Source: Helianthus annuus
Taxonomy: Eukaryota; Streptophyta; Magnoliopsida; Asterales; Asteraceae
Assembly (NCBI RefSeq): GCF_002127325.2
Contig: NC_035448.2
Span: 112,989,660 to 113,053,659, forward strand
Reading direction: 5' to 3'
Length of the DNA: 64,000 bases
A program made the position numbers and the translations under genes. The notes under the pieces are model-generated. The model made no database searches. It saw nothing but the letters and a program-made list of their open reading frames with translations, and was not told the origin of the DNA. Below are positions 20,149-30,979 of this stretch, in pieces; position 1 is the first letter of the stretch, and every line of letters starts with the position of its first letter.

Positions 20149-23100
20149 TGTGACACCTGTGTCACCACGAGCACCAAACAAATTCCAAGTCAATGAAATA
20201 TTGTGTTTTATACTTGGGATTTGTATAAACATATGTGAATCTTTTGCACATATCATTTCTTGTTCAATTCCGAGCTTTAAATCGCTTTCTTGAAAGTTAT
20301 ACGCGCACTGGTGCGTAAACGTAATCAGTTTAGCTTGACAAACACTCCAGAATAGTGAAATAGGCTTAACATACCTTAAACGACCTTTACATAACTTAGA
20401 AATAAGTTTTGGAAGGTTTGGAATGGCAAAAACAAGTTTATTCGATCGTAGGGACTATTTGCGTCAAACTGCGAAACTATACTGATTCGTAAGGTAACGA
20501 ACAGTCCGGAATTTGATCATAAGTTAAACATACCATATATAACCTAAACATGGCTTAGAAATAAGCTTTGATAGGTTCGGTGTGCGAAAACATGCTTATA
20601 TGATCTTACAAGGACTAAAAGTGTCAAAAACGGCGTAAGTTTGCATTTTCGCGCATATCTTACGTTCTGACCACATCTGGACATCCAAAATTTTTGTACA
20701 CACTAAAATATTTTTATTTTAGTGATCGGCATGCAAAAATCCCATTCGTCGCTTAATTTCGTTCGTTTTCGCGTCCGTTTGAGTTTCGTCGTAATTTAAC
20801 GAACAACGCGACCGTACGACCAAACGAGCCGACATCCGAGAGTGTTCCAAGCATATTTTGAGTCCTCTAAACTTTATTGACCTTGTAGAGCCTTGAAAAT
20901 GGCTTAACGGGGGTCAAAAAGGCCTGAAATGGACTCGAATGCATGCAGGGACTAAAGCTGCCAAAATTGAAAGTTTGCTGATCTGGGGAGGCGGGGCGCG
21001 TAAGCCCCTCCCCATTTCTTATGCGGGCCGCCTCAGATGCCCAGCGACCAGAAAGTTGTTTTTAGCAATCTGTTGCTAATTCAGGGGCTGTTTATGCAAA
21101 TTCTTTGTGTGGTAACCAAGTTACCACCTCTCCAAGGATTTGCACCTGCTCCTAACACTTGTATGGATGAGATTTCATGCTTGGTGGCCAAACAAACACA
21201 TGGAATGATCTTGTTGATCACCAACAACTATAAATACCCATCCATTTCTCATTGTTCTTTGCTCATTTCTCATTCTCTTCTCTCATATCTGCTTTGGGGC
21301 TCTCTCAACTGAGTTTGGGACTTGTCTTCTTTGTAGAAAAGATAGCAAGGACTTGGGTGAGCCTTCTTTCATTCTTTTATTGCTTTCTAGTTTAAAAAGT
21401 CAAACAAGTGTTTGACTTTCAGTTTGACCAGTCTTTGGTCAACGCAAAGTTCGGTTGAACTTTGCAACATGATTGTAATCACGTTGGTTATAATCCTTAG
21501 TGATTATACCCGCTGATTACCACGTTAACTAGGTGTAGTGTCGAGTCAAAGATTCGGTCAAAATGCGTTTTAGCACGCATTTTGCAACGGAACTACTTTA
21601 GGGTATCAAAACACTTTGTTTTGATACCAAATCAGTAGGTTAAACATGTTTTGACATGTTTAACTCGACACTATTAGTTTAGTGCTTATTTAGGGTCGCA
21701 AGGTAAGCGGTCTAAACAACCGCTTAGCCTTTCGAACCTGACCCGTTTGGTCGATCTTTAGGATCCAACCAAGTTTAGTTAGTGATCATAGTTGCATAGG
21801 GAATAACCACTGAGGTTATACCTTATGATCACATAGGATTGGTTAATCGTATGCTAGTTAGCTTGTATGCCCATAGGAAATGACCAAAATACCCTTTTGA
21901 AGCTTAAATCCGTATTTTGACTATGTGAACATATTTTTGATATATAATCTGATTTAGTAACATGTTTAGCGATAATTGGGCATGTAAGACTTGACATAGC
22001 ACATAGTTAACCATCCAAACATAGTTTTACGCAAACAATGCATTATAGTGGCTTATACTATCATAATGGGTCGAAACGGGTCAAAAGCACTTAGGTAGAC
22101 TTCCAAATCAGAATGTTAGGTCTATTAAATCATGCCATATGAGTTGCAATACTCATTTGATTTATAGAACTTCATTCTATCCTATCTTCCGATTTAGGAT
22201 CCGATTGTTTAACATAGTGATCCATACTAGGTGCCACTTGATTCCTTGATTTCCCAAGCTTTGTTAGGACACTTAATCAAGGATACTTGCAATCTCAATT
22301 GAGTACATAGTCCCCTCCTTTACTGTTTTCAATTGTTTTGGGGTGAAACATATATGCCTATCTGTTATTTTCCTGATTTTAAGCTATATGATTACACATG
22401 CTTAGTACATATACTTTTGATAAATTAAACGATTACCCATGGTTTAAACACTGATTTTCCAAAACTTATAAAACTATTTGTTGGATTGTACCCATTTTAT
22501 ACATTCACCCAGCCGATTGGTAGTATGATATAGCGCTATAGGACTAGACACCCCATTCCTGTTGTATGGAATGTCAGAAACCAAATTTTAACCAAATAGA
22601 AATTGCCTTTGTGGTATTTCTATAGTCTCCAAAGTGTAGTTTGATACACTAAGGCTTGATTGAATACTAAATCACACTCTTTTTGTATATGTTGATATAC
22701 TACGAAAGTACAGTTTGATGTACTCTCAAATGTGATCTACCAAAGTATATTTTGATATACTAAGTACAAAATCCAACATATGTTTTAACATACTACTTTG
22801 TTAATTACCAAAAGCATAGTTTGATATGCTACTGTTTACCAAAGTATAGTTTGATATACTACCAACCTTGTTATTTTAAACCAAAGTATATTTTGATATA
22901 CTATCCAAAGCATAGTTTGCTATGCTACTGTTTACTGAAGTATAGTTTGATATACTACCTACTTTGTTGTTTCATAAACTAAAGTATAATTTGATATACT
23001 ACCAAAGGCATAGTTGATATGCTATTTTTAAACTAAAGCATAGTTGACATGCTTATTTCAAAACCAAAGTATAATTTGATATACTACCAATACCTTTATC

Positions 23101-23674
23101 CTTAAACTAAAGTATTCTTGAGATATACTACCTAATCTATTATTTTAATTACTAAAGTATATTTTGATATACTACCTATTAACAATTTCAAAACTAAAGT
23201 ATACTTTGTTATACTATTTATACAAACTTTCCAAAACCAAAGTATATTTTGTACATACTATAAACCCCTTTCCAAAACGACACGTTTTCAGAAACAAAAC
23301 TTTTTACATTGGATTCATGGCTATTTTGAAAACATAAAACCTTTTCCTCCTTTATCCAAAGCCATGAATCTAATACATAAAATCCTATGTTACTCACAGG
23401 CATTTTTATGCTGACGTACCTATTTTCATATATGTTTCAGGTACTGCTATGTGATGATTGTTGATGCATGCTACACATAGGATAGACTTGTGCCTTAGCG
23501 ACTTTAAAACTGAGAAACAATTATTTGTATTTATCTGAATTGTACCAAAACATTGAGTTTAATAATTCAATACAACGAAACTATTTTGATCCATGGTTGT
23601 GAAACAATGATTCTGTTACAACACTCCCCGACGTTTCCGCCACGATTTGTTGTTTTACGTGGTCGGGGTGTGAC
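20149..23674 (+). repeat. E2 3' LTR
   Basis: Near-identical to 13406-16934, with TATA copy at 21229-21236 and palindrome array at 22629-23270. Its right end keeps a nested inverted repeat (CCCCGA/TCGGGG around CCACG/CGTGG, reverse strand) that is partly mutated in the 5' LTR. Confidence 0.93.
22629..23270 (+). repeat. Array of short palindromes, E2 3' LTR
   Basis: Second copy of the array at 15889-16530, with a few point differences, among them one arm change (atatgct to ctatgct) and a C-for-A change that weakens one unit. Confidence 0.85.
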
Positions 23675-23679
23675 AGAAA

Positions 23680-24372
23680 CAATTGAACTTTGTGTGAAAA
23701 TTTAAGTGGATCAATATATTGACAATCTAAGTGAATCGTTTAGAACTGAAAGTGTTTATAACTCAACGGTGCTAGTGATTTGTCACAAACTGGTATGATC
23801 CTCTGACACAAACTCAACAAAAATATGTTTGTAAATATTTCTTTACTGCTTTTCATTAAAGAAAAATTACAAAAAGATTTTTCAGTGTGTTTTAGCATAA
23901 ACTTTGTAAAAATACAAAAAGATTTTGTTTCACTTTGTGTTTCAACAACCGATGATGAAAAGTTGAGTTTCAAAATCTGAAGATGCTAAACATAAACAAG
24001 TTCATTAATTTGAAACTTGAATTTTTAAAATGAAAATTTAAGAAGTTGGTAAGTTGGATAATCAAGGTCATTAATTTGAACTTGATCATCTGTGAGGGTT
24101 ACTGAAATTGATCATGCTTAAATGGCATATATGATAATAAACATTTATATGTTTAGAAAACTCTCACCAGTTGAATCTGAAACGTTTATTTGAATGATAA
24201 AAGATTTGACAGGCAGCTAAAACAAAGGGGGAGCAAGATTAATTGTCAAATCTAAGATCCGAAGCATTATTCAAGGGGGAGCTTACAGTTTTAGTTTGTT
24301 TGCTTGAATATGTTTTCCGTGGCAGTCAAGACTAAATTTCGCAGATTTCTAAGCTATGTCCAAGGGGGAGTC
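23680..24372 (+). other. E6 3' non-coding region, second part, with multiple PPTs
   Basis: Continues 12664-13405 after E2. It aligns with the reverse complement of about 48130-48480 in E5 (for example gatttgtcacaaactg, tgatcctctgacac). Contains AAAGGGGGAGC at about 24223, CAAGGGGGAGC at about 24274 and CAAGGGGGAGTC at 24361, the last abutting the LTR. Confidence 0.75.
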
Positions 24373-25111
24373 TGTGAGTGCATTTTGTATGTCCATAGTT
24401 AGAAATCTGTCTGTGTTTGTAGTGTTTAAAGTCTTGAGTCTGTAATATACCGGACAGAGGTTTCACTAGGTGTCGTTAGGTAATGTCAGGTCTGTATACG
24501 GTACGGCACGATGCGAGGAAACTGAACAAGATCAAAGGTGATGTCATCATTATGTAACGATGACATCATAAATTTATAATACACAAAATTAGTTGCATGG
24601 AACATTAAATACTGCACGTAAAGATTATACAAATCCAACATGCATGGATGTGGTTATTAGCCATTCGACCAGATGAAGTCAAATATGATTTGTTCGGAAG
24701 GGCAAGACCTCATCTGATCGGATGAGGAATCTTTACTTAGCACGTTTCAACTATGAATATTACATTCCATCCGATCAAGAGATACAGATCAATGAACACA
24801 CATCAGAGAACAACAATCATCAGAGAGAACACACATCATCCATCCATTTCAAAGTTCTCTGTTCATCAAACTTCAACAGATGTTCATTAACATCATACAA
24901 AACACTCTCAGTTTCGTCACGATTCATAGATTTCGAGTGTTCTAGTGTGTAGATCGAGTCGAAACTCTATCTGGTTGTTGTTGATACGTAATGAAACGAC
25001 GTTTTTTTTACGTTTTCACGCACGATTACGGTTTGATTTAATGGATTCCGCACGTTAAATCGAATTCATCGCGGATCTAGTGATCGTTTACGATCCGATC
25101 CTGAACTCATA
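24373..25111 (+). repeat. E6 right LTR
   Basis: Starts TGTGAGTGC after the PPT. The first 600 bases match the left LTR. The end at 25111 is set by the imperfect TSD (gtttt and gtttc) and by resumption of the aORF homology, so it may be off by a few bases. Confidence 0.7.
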
Positions 25112-26890
25112 GTTTCCCTCCGGGAACAATCTTTCATCCTTTTGACTCTTCCACCAAGAGTGTTTCTGTTTCTCTTGTTTGGGTGTGCTTTCATGCCATA
25201 CCCTTTCATATTGGCTATACCTATCCATTCCCCGACTTGACCCATAGATTTTTCACCCTTACCGGCCTGCTACAGTCTGGCAATGCCCATGTTATGGAGG
25301 ATATTCTACATTGTCGAATAGATCATCAGCAATGAAGGATTAGACTTCAATCTTTCTGAACTCTTACACCTGTATGCCCTTGTGTCTCATGGATCCTACC
25401 GGTTATTGTTCAAAGCCAAGCCCCATTAGCCACTCCCAATCCTTAAGACCACCAAAAATGATACCTCATGGAAGAATTAGTTCTTCTTCGTGAGAAGGGA
25501 TTCTATTCCTCTAGGGGATAGTCTCCCGAAAAGATGGATCTTAAAGGTTAGGATATAGGATCCTTAGATATAGACTGTAGAGAGTTATTTTATTGTTACT
25601 GATTGATCCTGTTTTCTTTATTTGCATGCAATGAACAACTTTGCCTCTATCGCTGAGTTATCCGGAATAGAAGAAAGAATTGCTGCATTCTGGGCTTTGG
25701 ATTCAACCATCAGGACGTTCAAGCTAAAGATAAAAGAGTTAGAAGAAACCACCTTCACTTCCTACACAATGTCAAGTAAGTACTTGTATGTTATGTATTG
25801 AAATAGTTCGTAAAGGATTAAGGATACTTATTTGTTTGTTGACTGAATAGGATACTTAGCCAAGGGCCAAAGCCATCTGGAGCCTAAGACGATGACCGCC
25901 AGAGCCAAGGCAGGATCCAAGAGGAAGAAGCCTTTTAAACCTGAAGAGGACATCCTCCAAATTGAATGACAATTCCATGAGTTTGTCACTGAGGTAAGGA
26001 TCCCTGATCCTCATAATTAGTCTTGACTGTAGTGAAGGATCACTGATCCTGACTTTTCTATCTTGTAATATGCAGAGGTTTGTCCGCCTCAAGGCTCTTC
26101 AGGATAAAAGCCTTTCACAAGCTGAGGAGGACGTGGCTGATCTCTGTTCCATCGCCGCCGCTAAGGATAAGAAGATCACTCAGTTGGAGAAGGAGGTCAA
26201 CAGCTTGGAGAAGCAGATCATGGTGACAGAGATACAGGCTAACAAGGCTGAAACGGATGCCAGTGATGAGGCCAAAGTCTGTGCTGCTCGCGCTATCCTT
26301 CAAGCAAGGATCAAGATATCCCAAGAGGCTATGGATATTGCTAGCTGGAGGCAGATTCTCCTGGAGCTGGGCGGTAATTAGAGGTGTACAAATCGATTTT
26401 TTTTTCAAAAACCGGTTCCGGTTATTAACCGATTTTCATCAAAAACAAAAACAAGGTCTTTTATAACCGGTTTTGGTTATTAACCGTTTTTTTACTCAAA
26501 ATAATAATCGGTCCAATCGGCTACGACCGGTTTTTAACCGGTTTATTCCAAAAAAGCCGGTTTTTTACCGGTTTAAACCGGTTTTTTATAATCGGTTTCG
26601 GTTTTAAAATCGGTTTTGAAGATGAATATCCTTAACCGGTCTACAACCGGCAGTTCGGTTCGGTTCTAAAACCAGTTATAAAAAAACTGGTTAAAAAAAC
26701 CGGTTTTGGTTTTTTTCCCGGTTTCGGTTCTAAAACCGGTTTTTTTGTACACCTCTAGCGGGATGCTGAACTAGAACAGGTGAAGGCTCTGGAGGCAGGT
26801 CCAAGCGCGGTCAAGGAGGTGAAGGAAGGTGGTGAAGGAGGTGTTGGTGCAGCTGAAGGTGATGTTGCTGAAGTGGGCAATGAAGGATAA
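25112..26890 (+). pseudogene. aORF of element A, 3' exons
   Basis: Continues the gene broken by E6 and matches element B in order. An exon holds YRLL-type sequence equal to B's SHRYLFKHKP. Conserved splice sites follow: donor GTAAG at 25776, acceptor AG at 25850, donor GTAAGG at 25994, acceptor TGCAG at 26075. The last exon encodes a charged coiled coil (LSQAEEDVADLCSIAAAKDK). The hAT-like MITE splits it at 26379; a Gly/Glu/Val-rich tail ends with TAA at 26888-26890. Stops and frame breaks in the middle exons make it a pseudogene. The intron positions agree between two diverged copies, so the gene model is well supported. Confidence 0.65.
26379..26757. mobile_element. hAT-like MITE rich in ACCGG/CCGGTT
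   Basis: Perfect 14-bp terminal inverted repeats TAGAGGTGTACAAA and TTTGTACACCTCTA bound 379 bases of repeated (A/T)ACCGGTTTT words. The flanks gcggtaat and gcgggatg are a possible 8-bp TSD with three mismatches. It has no coding capacity. TIR sequence and TSD length fit hAT. It lies in the last exon of the A aORF. Confidence 0.75.
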
Positions 26891-27202
26891 TTTAGACGAG
26901 GCCTGAGCCCACTTTTTTAGGATTTGTTGTTTTTATTTGGTGGTGTTTTTTATTTTGAACAATTATGGTCTATAATAAACTTTGAACAATAGTCTCTTAG
27001 GATAAGGATCACTGATCCTGAAAACAATGGGGGGTTGAACAAGTGGATGGGTCCTTCTTTTTCATAGAGGATGAAGCCTTTACACCCCTCCCTTTTATTT
27101 TCCTTCACTTCATGAACTATTAGTATCGGACAACCTGCATCAACCCGAGTGGCTGGGCCACAGATTGCTGGCGAAGCTCGGGTTGATCTTTTTGGTAACT
27201 TT
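26891..27202 (+). other. Element A region downstream of aORF
   Basis: Non-coding, aligned with 62829-63150 of element B (shared gcccacttttttaggattt-type and gaacaatagt segments, then ctcgggttgat against cttgggttggc). One GGATCACTGATCC palindrome at 27004. Interrupted by solo LTR S. Confidence 0.6.
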
Positions 27203-27510
27203 TGTTATGGGTGGAATTCTGAGCCCATATCCTGACACTATATCTTGATTTTATGATAGCTGATTACGATCAGGATACTGGACCAGGATATTGGTAACAT
27301 CCTGAGGCAGTATCCTAGCAGTTACTAATAGTTTGCTTGGAGGTTATGGCTGCAGGATCACAACGTTCACAAGGACCCTTTCTCCGAAAGACTCGCTCAA
27401 TTTAGTTGGGAAATAGACGTTGAAGTCGGAAGAACAGGTCTCCAACGTTCAAGAGGAAATATTCCAAAGTATCCCTAGGTTATATGAGAAGTTGTTTGTT
27501 ATTCTAATTA

Positions 27511-27518
27511 TATAAATG
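27511..27518 (+). promoter_or_regulatory. TATA box of solo LTR S
   Basis: TATAAATG followed by cttcacttcactcctagctc, a typical plant LTR start region. Called by motif only. Confidence 0.4.
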
Positions 27519-28180
27519 GATAGCCAGATCATAGGTCACTTCACTTCACTCCTAGCTCTTGAACTCGTACACAATTCTCTCTTACAATCACACATTAACA
27601 CTTATCACTAGTGTCACACCCCCACCACGTAAAACAACAAAACGTGGCGGAATCGTCGGGGAGTGTTGTAACAGAATCATTGTTTCATAACACATGGAAA
27701 ATTGAAATTTTGTTTTATTGGATTAAATGTATTACAACGTCTTAACAACAAAGAAAAATATAACATAGTTAACTAGTCTTGCATCTTTTAATGTCACTAA
27801 GGCCTCGTCCAATCCTACGTGAGCATGCATCAATATCATCAACTATTGTACCTGAAACACATGTGAAAATACATCAGCATAAAAATACCGGCGAGTACAT
27901 AGGTTTTGTGAAAATAGGATTCATGACTTAGGTTTAAGAAAATGTTTAATGAAAACTTGTCATGAATCCAGTTTAAGTGTTTGCTTTTATAAAACGTTTG
28001 AAAAGTGATAGTAAGGTAGATGATATGTAAAAGAGAAATGAAAGTTTAAATGAATAACCAAGTGAAAATGAGTTTGCATAAAATAAGTTGTTTGTAAAAT
28101 AATGTCTTGTGAAAAATATGTTATATGTCTAAACTGAAAATGATTTAAACAACGTTGTGATATGTAATATCATACAAACA

Positions 28181-28215
28181 CTTATATATAGGAAGTACCA
28201 GCGGCGTATCCACCA
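28181..28215 (-). other. Shared 35-nt structured core, E4 3' LTR
   Basis: Core identical to E1 and E3 copies. Arms tgtaatatcatacaaaca (28163-28180) and tgctggtatcatattaca (28216-28233) agree at 15 of 18 positions as complements. Confidence 0.8.
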
Positions 28216-28799
28216 TGCTGGTATCATATTACACATGCCTCATTACTTAAATCACCTTACCCAATCAAACCACCAATGTATAAATGTCGTTGTTTAAACT
28301 AATTGCCAATTGTATTGAATAACATGTCAAATGTTTATGTCAAAATGTAAATCATGTAATGTATAACCAATATAAAAAAATGTTTATGTGTGAAATGTAA
28401 ATCATGTAATGTGTAACCAAAATGATATGTATGGCTAGCGAAATGCATCAACTAAACCATAGGTGAAAATGCACAGAACAAAGTATTGAAGTAAAACTTG
28501 GTTTAAATCAAAGATATGTTTTGTGGAAATGCATGCTATACTGATACAAACATTTATGCAGTGTTGTGAAAATTCATACATTTAAGCCTTGTGACTGTGG
28601 CGATAAACCCCTAAACGAATTTAAAGGTCCATCTTGTGTAAATGTATATCGAATTCGGTCATTCCTTCCATCCAAACATACCTAGGATGTCAGGAACGGG
28701 AGTTGTCAATTCCTATGGTACCATTACCTACTAACGAGCGGCGTGATCAAAGTTAATGAATGTACATTGTCCCATTTAAACAAACCAAATGTCATACCA

Positions 28800-29030
28800 A
28801 AATGTAAGGATGTGATGTGATGTGAATGTACTAAGTATGAACTAAATGAACATACATAGCATGTGATATGATGTAAAACAATGTACTAGTATGATGATCA
28901 TACATAGCATGAAAAGGTAATGTAAATCAAATGTACTAAGTATGCCACAAAGGACATATATAGCAAAAACATAATGAAATCATGTACTAATAGTGTACTA
29001 GTGAACATAGCAAGTATATGATATGAAAAC
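28800..29030 (-). repeat. Hairpin-like tandem repeats in E4 3' LTR
   Basis: Three to four units with tactaaGTATGaac...aaCATACatagca organisation, about 60 bases apart. The arm GTATG/CATAC is kept and outer bases vary. E3 has a related array at 40140-40400. Confidence 0.55.
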
Positions 29031-30979
29031 ACGAAAAGCACGAAAGTAACAAGTAGGCACATGTGTTTCACCCCAAAATGTTTGAAAAACAGTAAAAGAG
29101 GGGTCTATGTACTCACTTGAGATTGCTCAATAGACTTTAGATATCCACCAAGCAAGCTAGAAGATCACGGATTCAAATGGCACCTAATATAGGTATCTAC
29201 ATTAATAAACGGACCTATCGGAAGATCGGGTAGTACGAGGGTTCGTAAACCAAATAAGTGTGGGAACTTATGTAATATGGTTTAACAAAGCCTACATACT
29301 AAAACGAAGCTTTTCCTAGGTGCTTTTGACCCGTTATGACCTGTTTAGGTAGCTTATGCTACTTTAACGCGTCGTTCGCGTAAAACGTGTTCGGACCGCC
29401 TAACTAGTCCTATGACAAGTGAAATATGCCTTAACATGTTTAATATTGTTGCTAAATCAGTTTAGATGTCAAAAGTTATGTTACATAGGCTTAAAATGAA
29501 TTTTGGCGCGAAAAGGGTATTTTGGAAATTTTCCTAAGGCATAGGAACTACTTGTCATACAACTACTTAAACGACGTGACCATAAGGTATAACCTCGGAA
29601 GGTTATCCCCTATACAACTATGGTCACCTAAAGTGTTTGGTCGAATCCTAAAGATCGACCAAATGGGCCGGGTTCGAAAGCATAAGCGATTGTTTAGTAA
29701 AGTTAGAAAACAGGTTTGGTATTAAAACAAACGGTTTTAATACCCTAGAGTAGTTTGGTTACAAAATACGTGAGAAAACGCATTTTGGCTGAAACTACGA
29801 CTCGTCAGTGAGCCTAGATAGCGTGGTAATCAGTAGGTATAGTCACTAGGGACTATAACCATCGTGATTACGCTCACGTTATGAAGTTCAAACGAACTTG
29901 GCAGTGACCATAAACTGGTCAATGCAGAAAGTTAAACACAGTTTGACTTTAACGCTAAAACGAACGAAAAACGCGAAAGAATACTTACAGAAGGTCCCCG
30001 CAAGATTTGACCCGATTCACTCTCAGGTAGGAAGCATATACTTCCACTTAGAGAGCTTTGAATCAGATCAAATGTGAGGAAAAGAGTGAAATGCGTTGGG
30101 TTTATATAGGCATGGCACAACCGTTAGGATCGTTCGTCGGGAAACGTTCTTCGATCTAGGCCGTCCATGTGTGCCCCTAGTTTTGGAAAACCATTAGAGC
30201 CCATAGATTCAGTCCCTTGTTTGAGAAATACCATTTGCAAGTGGTTTTTGGGTGTTTAACAGCTGTAAACAGTTGTTTGCAACAATTTTGCAGATCTGGG
30301 GGGCTCTCACGCCCCGTGTAAACATGTGCAAGACCTTACACGGGCCGCCTGGGAAACATAGTTCAGCAACAAGTTTGCAGTTTGACAGTTTCAGTCTCTG
30401 TTATGCAATAAGCTCATTTCTGACATGTTTAAGGCCTGTCAAGCCAACTTTAAGGCCCTAAAATGATGCTTAAACATTGTGGACATGAAACATGCTCAAA
30501 AATATGCCGGATGTCGGTTCTTTTGTTCGTACGATCGCGATGTTCGCATAATTACGACGGAATGTGCATAAGCGCGAAAAACGATCCAAATTGCGCGACG
30601 AATGGATTTTTCTCATGCCAAACACTAAAATAAAATATTTTAATGCTTACATAAATTTTTGGATGTCCGGATGTATTTAGATCGTAAGTTATGCGAGAAA
30701 ATGCAAACTTATGCACTTTTTGACGCTTTTAGTCCCTGAATGACCAGAAAGTTTATTTTAGCACACCGAACACCTCAAAGCCTATTTCTAAGCTATGAAA
30801 AGGATATTTAGGGTATGTTTAACTTATGGTCAAGTTCCGGAATGTCCGTTACAGTATAAATCGACATACTTTCGCAGTTTGTTGAATTTAGTCCCTGTAA
30901 TCGAATAAACTTGATTTCGGCACACCAAATCTTCCAAAACTTATTTCTAAGTTATGTAAAGGTTATTTAAGGTATGTTA

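Larger units (their letters stand above)
13406..23674 (+). mobile_element. E2: gag-only non-autonomous Ty3/gypsy element
   Basis: LTRs 13406-16934 and 20149-23674, exact TSD gaaac at 13401-13405 and 23675-23679. PBS at 16942, one gag gene, a 1.4-kb non-coding stretch where pol should be, and a PPT at 20131-20148. LTRs differ by roughly 1-1.5% by eye, so it is fairly young. Its gag is closely related to that of E3, whose pol could have mobilised it. TR-GAG type. Confidence 0.93.
1228..25111 (+). mobile_element. E6: Sirevirus-like Ty1/copia element, interrupted by E1 and E2
   Basis: LTRs at 1228-1828 (truncated) and 24373-25111, a pol pseudogene in order INT-RT-RNase H (copia order), and a PPT (aagggggag) just before the right LTR. 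Several more GGGGGAG tracts lie upstream (12562, 24223, 24274), a multiple-PPT arrangement reported for Sireviruses. Flanking bases gtttt (1223-1227) and gtttc (25112-25116) could be a slightly mutated TSD, which places the right end at about 25111. Homology to the element B gene resumes there. PBS, gag and protease are missing. E1 sits in the pol tail and E2 in the 3' non-coding region. Confidence 0.75.
27612..30979 (-). repeat. E4 3' LTR, first part
   Basis: Starts TGTCACACC. It has the shared core at 28181-28215, hairpin-like repeats at 28800-29030, donor-like GTAAGTATTC on the minus strand at 29988, and TATATAAA at 30101-30108. E3 is inserted after 30979. About 85 bases present in the other LTR (55089-55165) are missing at 29692. 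Confidence 0.92.

Noticed and set aside
26379..26757. The ACCGGTT-rich block as a satellite
   Set aside because: Perfect 14-bp terminal inverted repeats and a likely 8-bp target duplication make it a transposon.
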